Assembly (NCBI RefSeq): GCF_003287275.1
Contig: NZ_QEVW01000019.1
Span: 124,001 to 188,000 of the forward strand
Length of the DNA: 64,000 bases
Source of the DNA: Paenibacillus taichungensis
GTDB lineage: Bacteria; Bacillota; Bacilli; Paenibacillales; Paenibacillaceae
Reading direction: 5' to 3'
Part shown: in pieces, positions 8,301 to 16,387 of the stretch
Position numbering within the stretch: the first letter of the stretch is position 1
How the letters are laid out: each line of letters starts with the position of its first letter
The notes under the pieces: generated by a model
What the model was told of the DNA's origin: nothing
Databases searched by the model: none
What the model saw: only the letters and a program-made list of their open reading frames with translations
Translations under genes and position numbers: made by a program

Positions 8301-9155
8301 ATGAGACTGATGGTAATGGGCGATTTGCACTATTCTAGCGAGCTGATAGAGGCGGATGATCAGATGATTGAGGCCAGGGAGGATTTCTATACCGATTATC
8401 TGTCGGAGTTTTTGGCATTCTCCGCTGACTATCACCTGTCTATTGGTGATCTGACACATGCCGGCGAACTCTCGGAGTTCGATTTTATTATGAGCAAGGT
8501 TAAAAGTGAGCTACTGCAAGGTGAATTTCTATATGCACTGGGCAATCATGATACGCATACCTGTTCCAAGGCCGATCTACAGGCAAGGACGGGACAGTAT
8601 CGCTATCTGGCCATTGAAGAAGAGGAGGCAGTGCTGCTGGTACTGGACACTGCACGTGAGGATCCCGACCATTGGGGCGGCATGATCGATGAAGAACAAC
8701 TGAACTGGCTGCGCGAACAAATGAACAGGTACGGACATAAGCCGCTGCTCGTGTTCGCCCATCATCCGGTATACGCTACAACGGCCAGATCCACGGAGCC
8801 GATGATGTCTATTGATGCTGCACTCGATATCTGGTCAATACTGAATGAACATCAAGGACCGGGCATTTTCTTTAACGGACATAACCACGTTCAGTCTGTC
8901 TTTCAACGTGATCATTGGCATTTCGTACAATTGGCAGCCGTACCGGATATCCCTGCGGTTCTGCTCGTGAACCTTCAGGAGCAGCAGTTGAGCATCAATA
9001 CTATTTTGCTGAAGGGGACACCGTATCAGGAGCTGGCGAACATTTTTGTCAAAGGCATGTATGATTATGAACCCCATCCTGATGCCAAAGGCGACGGTCA
9101 TTCCGCAGAACTGCTAGTATCACTATCCTTTCAGAAGAAAGGGATGACGCCATGA
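8301..9155 (+). CDS. Calcineurin-like metallophosphoesterase
   Basis: Predicted cytoplasmic phosphoesterase of 284 residues; no signal peptide. The dinuclear-metal motifs appear in order: GDLH near residue 7, GDLTH near 54, GNHD near 80, FAHHPV near 153 and NGHNH near 193. These match PF00149 enzymes that hydrolyse phosphate monoesters or diesters. Three nearby in-frame ATGs exist; 8301 has AAGGGA nine bases upstream and is the best start. Its position between sugar permeases and a dehydrogenase suggests it acts on a phosphorylated or phosphodiester-linked substrate brought in by this ABC system. That substrate link is inference. Its stop overlaps the next start by four bases. Confidence 0.85.
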   Translation: MRLMVMGDLHYSSELIEADDQMIEAREDFYTDYLSEFLAFSADYHLSIGDLTHAGELSEFDFIMSKVKSELLQGEFLYALGNHDTHTCSKADLQARTGQYRYLAIEEEEAVLLVLDTAREDPDHWGGMIDEEQLNWLREQMNRYGHKPLLVFAHHPVYATTARSTEPMMSIDAALDIWSILNEHQGPGIFFNGHNHVQSVFQRDHWHFVQLAAVPDIPAVLLVNLQEQQLSINTILLKGTPYQELANIFVKGMYDYEPHPDAKGDGHSAELLVSLSFQKKGMTP

Positions 9156-10360
9156 CCCGCAGGAGGGTAAGGCTGGCTATAGTTGGAGGCAACCGGGGGG
9201 CAAGCTTTTTGAATGCCTTGCATTCTCTTGCTGACCGAATTGATCTTACGGCTACTTGTGATTTGAATGAACTGGTCCTGGAGCAGTGGAAAGGGATTTT
9301 TCCGGGCATCAGAACGTATAGCGACTATTCGGAAATGCTGCAGGACGCTTCCATTGATGCAATCTTTGTAATTAGCCCCATGCATATGCATGCTCGACAT
9401 TCCATTGATGCACTGAACGCAGGCAAGCATGTGTTAAGTGAGGTGATTGCAGTGCAGTCACTTGAGGAGGCTTGGGAATTGGTCGAGACAGTGGAGCGCA
9501 CAGGTTTGAAATATATGATGTCCGAAAATTATTGCTTCTCCAGGTCCAATCTTATGGTTAATTATATGGCGCAGCAAGGTTTATTCGGGGAGATTACCCA
9601 TGTAGAGGGTGGTTATATTCATGATTTACGTCATCTAATTCATCATCCGGACGGCTCGCTTACATGGCGAGGACAACTCCACCACAATTATAACGGGGTC
9701 AATTATCCGACGCATTCGATTGGGCCTGCCGCGCAGTGGATCGGGCTGAATAAACCGGGAGGAGATCGGCTTAAAAGCATCTCGACGCAAGTCTCCAAAC
9801 CGAGGGCTTTGCAGAATTATTTCAGCGAGCAGTTTGGCAAGGACCATCCTGCTGCCCGTGAAGGCTACTGGAGTCAAGGGGATTCAGCCGTCGCCGCGCT
9901 GGTGACCGAGAATGGCGTTCTGATTACGCTGCGTATCGACTGGGTCTCCGTCCGTCCACATAATAAAACTCATTATATGCTTCAGGGAACCAAGGGAGCG
10001 TACTTGTCCGCGCGTCATCCCTATGAGGAAGATCTCGTATGGCTGCAGAACCGATCTCCGGTAAACGGAGAGGATGGCTCAGAAGTATGGGAGAACATGT
10101 CCTGTTATCAGCCTGAATATGATCATCCCAAATGGAAGCAGTGGGGCCACTTAGCGGCGGGCACGAAGCATGGCGGGGGTGATTTTCTGGTGCTGGAAGA
10201 ATTCATCTCGGCGATTCAGGAAAAAAGAAGCCCGCTGGTTGATGTGTATGATGCCGTGACCTGGAGCGCGGTCTTTTTCCTCTCCATGCAATCCGTGAAG
10301 CAGGGCGGGAACACGGTGTCCTTTCCGGACTTTAGAGTAAAGGCAGGCTATACAGGATGA
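9152..10360 (+). CDS. Gfo/Idh/MocA-family oxidoreductase
   Basis: NAD(P)-dependent sugar or cyclitol dehydrogenase family, 402 residues. The N-terminal Rossmann fold opens with RLAIVGGNRGASFLNAL and has the acidic end of strand 2 in ATCDLNE. The family phrase DAIFVISPMHMHARHSIDALNAGKHVLSE follows at about 70-100, then the C-terminal alpha/beta domain with SENYCFSRSNLM and YPTHSIGP, where the His is a candidate catalytic residue. The start ATG overlaps the stop of the phosphoesterase (ATGA), and its stop overlaps the acetyltransferase start the same way, so all three are translationally coupled. The substrate is unknown. Confidence 0.88.
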   Translation: MTRRRVRLAIVGGNRGASFLNALHSLADRIDLTATCDLNELVLEQWKGIFPGIRTYSDYSEMLQDASIDAIFVISPMHMHARHSIDALNAGKHVLSEVIAVQSLEEAWELVETVERTGLKYMMSENYCFSRSNLMVNYMAQQGLFGEITHVEGGYIHDLRHLIHHPDGSLTWRGQLHHNYNGVNYPTHSIGPAAQWIGLNKPGGDRLKSISTQVSKPRALQNYFSEQFGKDHPAAREGYWSQGDSAVAALVTENGVLITLRIDWVSVRPHNKTHYMLQGTKGAYLSARHPYEEDLVWLQNRSPVNGEDGSEVWENMSCYQPEYDHPKWKQWGHLAAGTKHGGGDFLVLEEFISAIQEKRSPLVDVYDAVTWSAVFFLSMQSVKQGGNTVSFPDFRVKAGYTG

Positions 10361-10878
10361 GGAATGAACGTTCCAAGTTGGTCATGAAAAAGGATACTTT
10401 GGCAGATCTGCCGCAGCTGAACATACCGGAAGGCTACAGCTTAAGATCGTTTCAATCCGGTGATGTAACGGAGTGGGAGCATGTGATCCGAATTTCTTTT
10501 GCCAGGGAGATTGCCTTCGGTGACAAGATCGGATTTCAGCCTCCGTTTTTGCCGGAGAAGATTCTGTTTCTCTGTTATCAGGGACTTGCTGTTGCCACTG
10601 CTGTAGCATGGGAGAAAGAGGACAGGGATATCGATTGTGGATATCTGCATATGGTGGGCGCTCTGCCGGGGCACTCCGGGAAAGGGTTGGGGTATACCAT
10701 TGCCCTGGCGGCCTTGCATCGAATGAGAGATGAGGGGAAGCAAGCGGCCCTGCTTGAGACGGATGACTTCAGGCTTCCTGCAATTGCAATCTATCTCCGA
10801 TTGGGATTTATTCCTTTATTCATGGAGGATGGGCACAGCGGCCGCTGGGAAAAGGTATTTAACGAACTGATGAGTTAA
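10357..10878 (+). CDS. GNAT-family N-acetyltransferase
   Basis: Acetyltransferase of 173 residues. The N-terminal part contains GYSLRSFQSGDVTEWEHVIRISF. Motif A with the acetyl-CoA pyrophosphate loop reads HMVGALPGHSGKGLGYTIALAALHRMRDEGK at about 105-135 (consensus Q/RxxGxG/A: HSGKGLG). Motif B is AIAIYLRLGFIP. The start overlaps the preceding stop (ATGA). This is the last gene of the operon and a likely terminator follows. Its coupling to the dehydrogenase suggests modification of an amino-sugar or related intermediate, but the acceptor cannot be deduced. Confidence 0.85.
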   Translation: MRNERSKLVMKKDTLADLPQLNIPEGYSLRSFQSGDVTEWEHVIRISFAREIAFGDKIGFQPPFLPEKILFLCYQGLAVATAVAWEKEDRDIDCGYLHMVGALPGHSGKGLGYTIALAALHRMRDEGKQAALLETDDFRLPAIAIYLRLGFIPLFMEDGHSGRWEKVFNELMS

Positions 10879-10927
10879 CTTGGCTTCGTTCAAGCCTTAT
10901 GCGGCTAAACCGTTCACCGTAGGTATA

Positions 10928-10959
10928 TCCGCCAGTGCTTTGCTGCTGGTGGATTTTTT
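10928..10959 (+). terminator. Probable rho-independent terminator of the 4060-10878 operon
   Basis: Arms TCCGCCAG and CTGGTGGA (one G-T pair) close a ten-base loop and are followed by TTTTTTG. Confidence 0.7.
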
Positions 10960-11106
10960 GTATTGAATCTGCTTCCTTACATTCCTTGTTGTATTTCTGC
11001 GGCACATCTCGTACAATTTGGTGAAGTAATTCTGCATTGCGTTAATGTGAAAATAATAAGTTAATCTGACAACAAGAAGCTGCACACAAGAAAAGGGGAG
11101 AATCGT

Positions 11107-12486
11107 TTGGAATCCAAGCAACTATCTAGAGGGCTAAAGCCCCGCCACGTAGAGCTGATTGCACTCGGAGGTACGATCGGGGTCGGATTGTTCATGGGAT
11201 CGGCAAGTACGATCAAATGGGCAGGTCCTTCGGTACTGCTGGCCTATTTGCTGGCCGGGATCATTATCTTTTTTGTCATGCGTATTATGGGGGAAATGCT
11301 GATTCAGGAGCCTGTCACCGGTTCATTTGCCACATTTGCTCACAAGTATATCAGTCCGCTGGCCGGGTTCCTGACTGCCTGGAGTTATTGGTTCCTCTGG
11401 GTAACGGTTGGTATGGCTGAAGTCACCGCGATTGGGATTTATGTAGGCTACTGGTTCCCGGATATACCACAATGGCTGCCTGCCTTGGCTGGCGTGCTCA
11501 TTATTGCAGCAGCGAATCTGGCAGCGGTAAAGTACTATGGAGAATTCGAATTCTGGTTTGCGCTGATCAAGGTGACGGCGATTATCTTCATGATCGTGAT
11601 CGGAACCGGACTCATCTTCTTCGGCTGGGGGAACGGAGGACAGCCCATTGGGCTATCAAATCTGGTGAGCCATGGCGGATTTTTCCCAGGAGGGATCAAA
11701 GGTTTCCTATTTGCCCTGTGTATCGTAACGGCTGCTTACCAGGGCGTTGAAATGGTAGGTATTACGGCAGGTGAAGCGGAAAATCCGAAGATCACGCTGC
11801 GTAAAGCGATCAAAAATATCGTGTGGCGTATTCTCATTTTTTACGTTGGGGCCATCTTTGTCATCGTGACATTGTACCCTTGGAATGAAGTTGGAGAGAC
11901 GGGAAGTCCGTTTGTACTGACATTTGCCAAAGTCGGGATTGTCGCTGCTGCGGGAATTATTAACTTTGTCGTGCTTACCGCTGCGATGTCGGGATGTAAC
12001 AGTGGGATCTATAGTGCAGGACGTATGCTTTACACACTTGCGGAGAATGGACAGGCACCGGCCTTTTTCAAAAAGCTGTCCAAAGGCGGGGTTCCCCGCA
12101 ACAGTATTATCATCACGATTTCCTTGCTGCTGGTGGGTGTGGTACTCAACTATCTGATGCCGGACTCCAAACTTTTCCTGTACATCTATAGCGCAAGTGT
12201 TCTTCCGGGGATGGTTCCGTGGTTCGCGTTGGCCTTCAGCCAGTTCCGATTCAGAAAGCGTTGGGGCAATGAGATGGGAGACCACAATTTTAAATCCAAA
12301 TGGTTCCCCATCAGCAACTATATCATCATCGTATATCTGACGCTTGTCATTATTGGTATGGCATTTAACCCGGATACCCGGTTACCCCTGATTGTCGGGG
12401 CTACATTTATGGCGATCGTTGTGAGCGGATATTTCGTATTTGGCATAGGAAAAAGACAGCGGGTAGATGAAGGCAAAGATCACTAA
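11107..12486 (+). CDS. Amino acid permease of the APC superfamily
   Basis: Integral membrane proton/amino acid symporter of 459 residues with about 12 TM segments. The family N-terminus SRGLKPRHVELIALGGTIGVGLFMGSA contains the unwound TM1 motif GTIGVGLF, followed by GPSVLLAYLLAGIIIFFVMRIMGEM and GVEMVGITAGEAENP, all typical of the amino acid transporter group that includes the GABA, proline and aromatic permeases. The start is TTG 11107, preceded by AAAAGGGGAG at eight bases; no ATG is better placed. The gene stands alone between two terminators. The substrate cannot be fixed by eye. Confidence 0.88.
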   Translation: MESKQLSRGLKPRHVELIALGGTIGVGLFMGSASTIKWAGPSVLLAYLLAGIIIFFVMRIMGEMLIQEPVTGSFATFAHKYISPLAGFLTAWSYWFLWVTVGMAEVTAIGIYVGYWFPDIPQWLPALAGVLIIAAANLAAVKYYGEFEFWFALIKVTAIIFMIVIGTGLIFFGWGNGGQPIGLSNLVSHGGFFPGGIKGFLFALCIVTAAYQGVEMVGITAGEAENPKITLRKAIKNIVWRILIFYVGAIFVIVTLYPWNEVGETGSPFVLTFAKVGIVAAAGIINFVVLTAAMSGCNSGIYSAGRMLYTLAENGQAPAFFKKLSKGGVPRNSIIITISLLLVGVVLNYLMPDSKLFLYIYSASVLPGMVPWFALAFSQFRFRKRWGNEMGDHNFKSKWFPISNYIIIVYLTLVIIGMAFNPDTRLPLIVGATFMAIVVSGYFVFGIGKRQRVDEGKDH

Positions 12487-12530
12487 CCTCTTATTATAGA
12501 ATCATTGATGTTAATATCGTAATATCATAC

Positions 12531-12598
12531 GTGCATTCCTTGAATACATGGGAGAACCTTCGGGAGATCCAGTGTCATGCAGGGAGTGCATTTTTTTG
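12531..12598 (+). terminator. Probable terminator of the amino acid permease gene
   Basis: GTGCATTCCT and AGGGAGTGCAT can pair around a structured loop and are followed immediately by seven T residues. Confidence 0.6.
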
Positions 12599-12614
12599 TT
12601 TTCAAAATTTACTC

Positions 12615-12645
12615 TTGAATCTCCTGTAACTGGAGGTTTTATGAT
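12615..12645 (+). promoter_or_regulatory. MerR-type promoter/operator upstream of the hydrolase gene
   Basis: TTGAAT (12615-12620) and TATGAT (12640-12645) are separated by exactly 19 bases, the over-long spacer that MerR activators untwist. The spacer holds the near-palindrome CTCCTGTAACTGGAG at 12621-12635. The same motif lies in a 19-base spacer in front of the MerR gene at 14200-15183, so the two genes form one small regulon. The spacing and palindrome are visible in the sequence; activation by that regulator is inference from the family. Confidence 0.8.
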
Positions 12646-12712
12646 TGGAAATAGAAGAGCTGCTGCACGATATATTTTAGTTCAATTGTGGCAGAGAAGG
12701 GGGCAAGGAATA

Positions 12713-14173
12713 ATGAGAACTCTAGAATGGATTTATCTTATTTTCAATGTAGTGATGCTGGTGTGGTTGATTGGGGGCTGGAACAAACCTCGGAAAATGG
12801 TGTGGGGAGGATGGGTCATATCGGTTATATTATTGCTGGTGCATGGGGTGAGTGAGGGATTTCGTTGGCCCATGATTCCGGTGTATCTTCTCACACTGGT
12901 TCCACTGTTTGTGTTAATCGCTAAGAGGTCAAAATCAGCTGGCGTGCGGAAATTCGGACGTGTTCGAATCATTGGAACATCGCTATTGGTATTGGTATAC
13001 GCTGCCGTGACGATGGGGCTACCACTTCTGTTTCCGGTATTTTCATTTGATAAACCAACAGGACCTTACGGAATCGGTACGCTATCCTACGATTGGACGG
13101 ATGAGAGCCGGGAGGAATTGCTGACGAGTACAGCCGGAGACAAACGGGAACTGATGGTGCAGATCTGGTATCCAACGGATAAAGACACCAAGGGAACAAC
13201 GGCTCCTTACGTCAATGATCCGAAAGTGTATGCAACAGCCTTTAATGATGTGCTGAAGCTGCCAAAGCTTCTATTTTCAAGCCTGAGTCAAGTCAAAACC
13301 CATGCCATTCAGGAGGCATCATTGTCTAATGCGGAAGCCAAGTATCCGGTTATTCTTTTCTCACATGGCCTGCATGGTTATGAAAATCAAAATACGTTCC
13401 AGGTGGAGCAACTGGTGAGCCAAGGTTATATTGTTGTGGGTATTAATCATACGTACAGTAGTCTGGTCTCTGTGTTCCCGAATGGGCGAGTGGCACAATT
13501 TGAATCGGAGAGCAAGGAAGGCTTCGATCAACTGCAATTCAGTTATATGGACAAGCTCAACGAGACATGGGTGAAGGATGCGCAATTTGTGCTGGATCAA
13601 GTGGAGAATTTGGCTGCCAATGATTCAAACGGACGTTTTAACGGATATATGGATCTGGACAACATCGGCATGTTTGGACATTCATTTGGCGGGGCAACAA
13701 CCGTACAGATGCTGATGGATGATCCTCGTGTCAAAGCAGGTATGAACATGGATGGCGTTTTGTTTGGGGAGAAGCGCATTCCTGCTGAAGGAGTGGGCAA
13801 ACCGTTTCTCATGATGAGCGCGGACACAACCGTTGCAGGTACAAGTGTCATGAGTGACCACGAGATTGAAGCAATGGGCACGACTCGTCCGGAAGCCGAG
13901 AAATACTACGAAGAAGTGTATGCACGTTATGAACCGGTGACCGCGGGAGGGAACTACTGGATGGAGCTGAGTAATACCAAACATCTGAGTTTCTCGGATC
14001 TCTATCTGATATCTCCGATTCTTGAATGGTCACAGGGGGTAGATGCAAAGGGAGCTCACCAAATCGTAAATGACACAACAATCGACTTCTTTAATCACTA
14101 TCTGAAAGGGCAACCGCTCCAGTTGGACAGTGAAGTGGGAGAACACGCATCCTATTCATTGAAAAAAGGGTGA
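12713..14173 (+). CDS. Membrane-anchored alpha/beta hydrolase, PAF-acetylhydrolase-like
   Basis: Protein of 486 residues. Four hydrophobic helices fill about 1-115 (WIYLIFNVVMLVWLIGG, WVISVILLLVHG, PVYLLTLVPLFVLIA, GTSLLVLVYAAVTMGLPLLF). An alpha/beta hydrolase domain follows, with the PAF acetylhydrolase/dienelactone hydrolase phrases RELMVQIWYPT, VILFSHGLHGYENQNTFQVEQLVSQGYIVVGINH and the nucleophile elbow GHSFGG with Ser at about 324; HLSFSD near 423 probably supplies the His. Such enzymes cleave short acyl esters. ATG 12713 follows AAGGGGGCAAGGA; further upstream codons lie across the promoter. The MerR-type promoter at 12615 suggests induction by a toxic ester or drug-like ligand. Confidence 0.82.
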   Translation: MRTLEWIYLIFNVVMLVWLIGGWNKPRKMVWGGWVISVILLLVHGVSEGFRWPMIPVYLLTLVPLFVLIAKRSKSAGVRKFGRVRIIGTSLLVLVYAAVTMGLPLLFPVFSFDKPTGPYGIGTLSYDWTDESREELLTSTAGDKRELMVQIWYPTDKDTKGTTAPYVNDPKVYATAFNDVLKLPKLLFSSLSQVKTHAIQEASLSNAEAKYPVILFSHGLHGYENQNTFQVEQLVSQGYIVVGINHTYSSLVSVFPNGRVAQFESESKEGFDQLQFSYMDKLNETWVKDAQFVLDQVENLAANDSNGRFNGYMDLDNIGMFGHSFGGATTVQMLMDDPRVKAGMNMDGVLFGEKRIPAEGVGKPFLMMSADTTVAGTSVMSDHEIEAMGTTRPEAEKYYEEVYARYEPVTAGGNYWMELSNTKHLSFSDLYLISPILEWSQGVDAKGAHQIVNDTTIDFFNHYLKGQPLQLDSEVGEHASYSLKKG

Positions 14174-14180
14174 ATGTAAC

Positions 14181-14221
14181 AATGGAAGAGGACTGAAATT
14201 CAGTCTTCTTCCATTTGTTTT
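14181..14221. terminator. Bidirectional terminator between convergent hydrolase and merR genes
   Basis: AATGGAAGAGGACTGAA pairs with TTCAGTCTTCTTCCATT. The plus side is followed by TGTTTT and the minus side by TGTTAC. The right arm contains the last codons of the merR gene. Confidence 0.75.
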
Positions 14222-15183
14222 AATCGCAGTCGCATGCCTTCCTGCAACAGATTAATGCCGTCTACGATCTGGCTCCATTCAGGATTCACGATCTTGCAGA
14301 GCTTGTTAAAACGAAGGATGCGCTCAGTTACGGAGTTGAGCATATATCGAGCCTGTTTGCGAAAAAATACTTCCGGATCTCCAGCATGTTCATTACTGGC
14401 GTACATCATCACAAAATCCCACACCATGCTCTGCACTGCGGGGCTATCTAACGGCCAACATTGGTCCAGAGCTTCGGTGGCACGAATGCGGAGGGTTTCC
14501 ATTTTTTTTACCCAGGCTTCTGCTTCAAGCTGTGGATGATTCGCCATGGTGAAGAAGGGAAGTTCGAGACGGGCCAGATCGGCGATGTAGGCCGGATCGT
14601 TGATGATTTCCTGAATTTCTTTCCATGCCAGTGTTTGTTGGGCTGACAGCTTTGTATCTTTCATCATGTATTTGTCGAAAAAATGCAGAAACGAAACTCT
14701 CCATTCGTGCGGGATTCCGTCCAGCAGGTGAGATTCTTCCATTTTGGCGGAAACGAATTTTTTCCTTTTTTGAGCATTGACGGTCAGCGAATCCACCAGG
14801 CTTGAGACATAGGTAAGGGACTGTCCGGAATGGAGTGTATCTTCCGCTTCCCGTTGTCTGGCTTGTTGCAGAATGGAGAGCATGGAATTCATTGTCCCAA
14901 TCTGAGTTTCCAGGGCTTCAATCTGTAGATCCAGCGCCTGTGACACGCCAAGTTCACCGGACATCAGCTTGCGAATATCCGATATGCCAAAATTCAAATA
15001 GCGAAGCGTTGTGATGAGTTCCAGCCGCCAAACGTCTTGCGGTGTATAAAGACGGTGACCACCTTCCGTATGAAAAGAGGGCCGGAGCAACTCGATTTCA
15101 TCGTAATAACGAATCGTTTTGACGGTCGAGCCGATCATTTTGGCAGCTTCACCGATCGAATATGTATCTCTGCTTGGGTTCAA
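14200..15183 (-). CDS. MerR-family transcriptional regulator
   Basis: Regulator of 327 residues. The N-terminal winged helix reads YSIGEAAKMIGSTVKTIRYYDEIELLRP, then GGHRLYTPQDVWRLELITTLRYLNFGISDIRKL and a coiled-coil dimer helix to about residue 125. The remaining 200 helical residues form an effector domain I do not recognise; they contain several Trp residues as in multidrug-type sensors. I chose TTG 15183 because TGAGGTG lies six bases upstream; the GTG at 15192 overlaps that box. Its promoter shows the same 19-base spacer palindrome as the convergent hydrolase gene, so it is probably autoregulated. Confidence 0.85.
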   Translation of the reverse strand: MNPSRDTYSIGEAAKMIGSTVKTIRYYDEIELLRPSFHTEGGHRLYTPQDVWRLELITTLRYLNFGISDIRKLMSGELGVSQALDLQIEALETQIGTMNSMLSILQQARQREAEDTLHSGQSLTYVSSLVDSLTVNAQKRKKFVSAKMEESHLLDGIPHEWRVSFLHFFDKYMMKDTKLSAQQTLAWKEIQEIINDPAYIADLARLELPFFTMANHPQLEAEAWVKKMETLRIRATEALDQCWPLDSPAVQSMVWDFVMMYASNEHAGDPEVFFRKQARYMLNSVTERILRFNKLCKIVNPEWSQIVDGINLLQEGMRLRLKQMEED

Positions 15184-15202
15184 TAAAATCACCTCAGGAT
15201 CT

Positions 15203-15233
15203 ATTATACAACCTCCTGTTACTGGAGATTCTA
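15203..15233 (-). promoter_or_regulatory. MerR-type autoregulated promoter
   Basis: On the minus strand TAGAAT (15233-15228) and TATAAT (15208-15203) are 19 bases apart with CTCCAGTAACAGGAG in the spacer. This is the reverse-orientation match of the operator at 12621-12635. The predicted transcript start falls only about a dozen bases before the TTG start codon. Confidence 0.8.
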
Positions 15234-15360
15234 AGTCGGAAGGTTGCCATGGAAATATTCAGAGCCAGTTTAAATTTTACCCATCTCGGTTACAAAGGAA
15301 AGAGTGCAACGTTTATGAAAACAACTTCCAAAATAAAATAAATCCGAGGAGGAATTGTAC

Positions 15361-16263
15361 ATGGCTAATCAAGACCAGCACACCATGCAAGATCCGACGA
15401 CACAATATCCGAAGGCGACATCAGATTGGAAGCAGCAGCAGGAGGAGCCGGGGCTTCAGCGTGAAATGACTCCTGTACCTGATACAGGTGAAAAAAGCTA
15501 TAAAGGCAGCGGACGTCTGACCGGACGTAAAGCTGTTGTAACCGGAGCCGACAGCGGTATTGGTCGGGCGGCAGCTATCGCTTTTGCCCGTGAAGGCGCG
15601 GATGTCGTCCTGGCTTATCTTCCTGAGGAAGAAGCCGATGCGAAGGAAGTGGTCAAGCTGATTGAAGAAGCTGGCCGCAAGGCTGTTGCGATTCCAGGTG
15701 ACCTCAAGGATGAGAAATACTGCGAAGAACTCATTGAATCTGCTGTGAAAGAGCTCGGCGGGATCGATATTCTCGCCAACGTAGCAGGTAAACAGCAGTT
15801 TGTTGAGCAGATCGCCGATCTGACTACAGAACAATTTGATGCAACATTCAAAACCAATGTCTATTCAATGTTCTGGCTCTGTAAAGCAGCTGTGAAACAC
15901 ATGAAACCAGGCAGCTCCATCATTAACACGTCTTCTATTCAGGCATATAAGCCGTCTCCAATCCTGCTGGATTATGCGACAACAAAGGCTGCAATCAACA
16001 CCTTCAGCAAAGCACTGGCGCAGCAAGTCGGCAGCAAAGGTATCCGTGTGAACGTTGTCGCACCAGGCCCAGTATGGACACCGCTTCAGGTCGTTGGTGG
16101 ACAGCCCGTAGAGAAGCTTGCTGATTTTGGATCGAATACTCCGCTTGGCCGTGCAGGACAGCCTGCTGAAATGGCGCCGGCGTTTGTGTTCCTGGCGAGC
16201 CAGGAATCGAGCTATGTGAGCGGTGAGACACTGAACGCCAATGGCGGTACAGTTAGTCCGTAA
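15361..16263 (+). CDS. Short-chain dehydrogenase/reductase, general-stress type (YdaD/YhdF-like)
   Basis: Cytoplasmic NAD(P)-dependent oxidoreductase of 300 residues. It has the long hydrophilic N-terminus (about 50 residues, rich in Gln, Pro and Lys) typical of the Bacillus stress-induced SDR group. The cofactor motif is GADSGIGRAAAIAFAREGADV near 60-80, then NVAGKQQF near 140, the catalytic Ser in INTSSIQAY, and YATTKAAI supplying Tyr and Lys; the end is SSYVSGETLNANGG. GAGGAGG lies eight bases before ATG 15361. It is a single gene with its own terminator. The SigB-type control known for Bacillus relatives was not seen here. Confidence 0.88.
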   Translation: MANQDQHTMQDPTTQYPKATSDWKQQQEEPGLQREMTPVPDTGEKSYKGSGRLTGRKAVVTGADSGIGRAAAIAFAREGADVVLAYLPEEEADAKEVVKLIEEAGRKAVAIPGDLKDEKYCEELIESAVKELGGIDILANVAGKQQFVEQIADLTTEQFDATFKTNVYSMFWLCKAAVKHMKPGSSIINTSSIQAYKPSPILLDYATTKAAINTFSKALAQQVGSKGIRVNVVAPGPVWTPLQVVGGQPVEKLADFGSNTPLGRAGQPAEMAPAFVFLASQESSYVSGETLNANGGTVSP

Positions 16264-16318
16264 TTTTGGATATAAAAAGCCTACAAATTATAGGTCAGTG
16301 ATCATAGGCAAGTAAAGC

Positions 16319-16362
16319 AAAGAACTCCAATCCCGATAAAGGTGAATGGAGTTCTTTGTTGT
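16319..16362 (+). terminator. Rho-independent terminator after the SDR gene
   Basis: AAAGAACTCCA and TGGAGTTCTTT form an 11-bp stem followed by GTTGTT. On the minus strand the tail is TTTGCTTTACT, so it may also serve the convergent gene at 16388. Confidence 0.8.
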
Positions 16363-16387
16363 TATGGACTTTTTCCTGATTATTGCA

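Noticed and set aside
10879..11106. T-box or other riboswitch before the amino acid permease
   Set aside because: No T-box bulge sequence or conserved aptamer motif is visible; the region holds only the preceding operon's terminator.
15119..15469. Plus-strand frame spanning the merR promoter and the SDR start
   Set aside because: It crosses a mapped promoter/operator and overlaps the SDR gene out of frame; no ribosome binding site.
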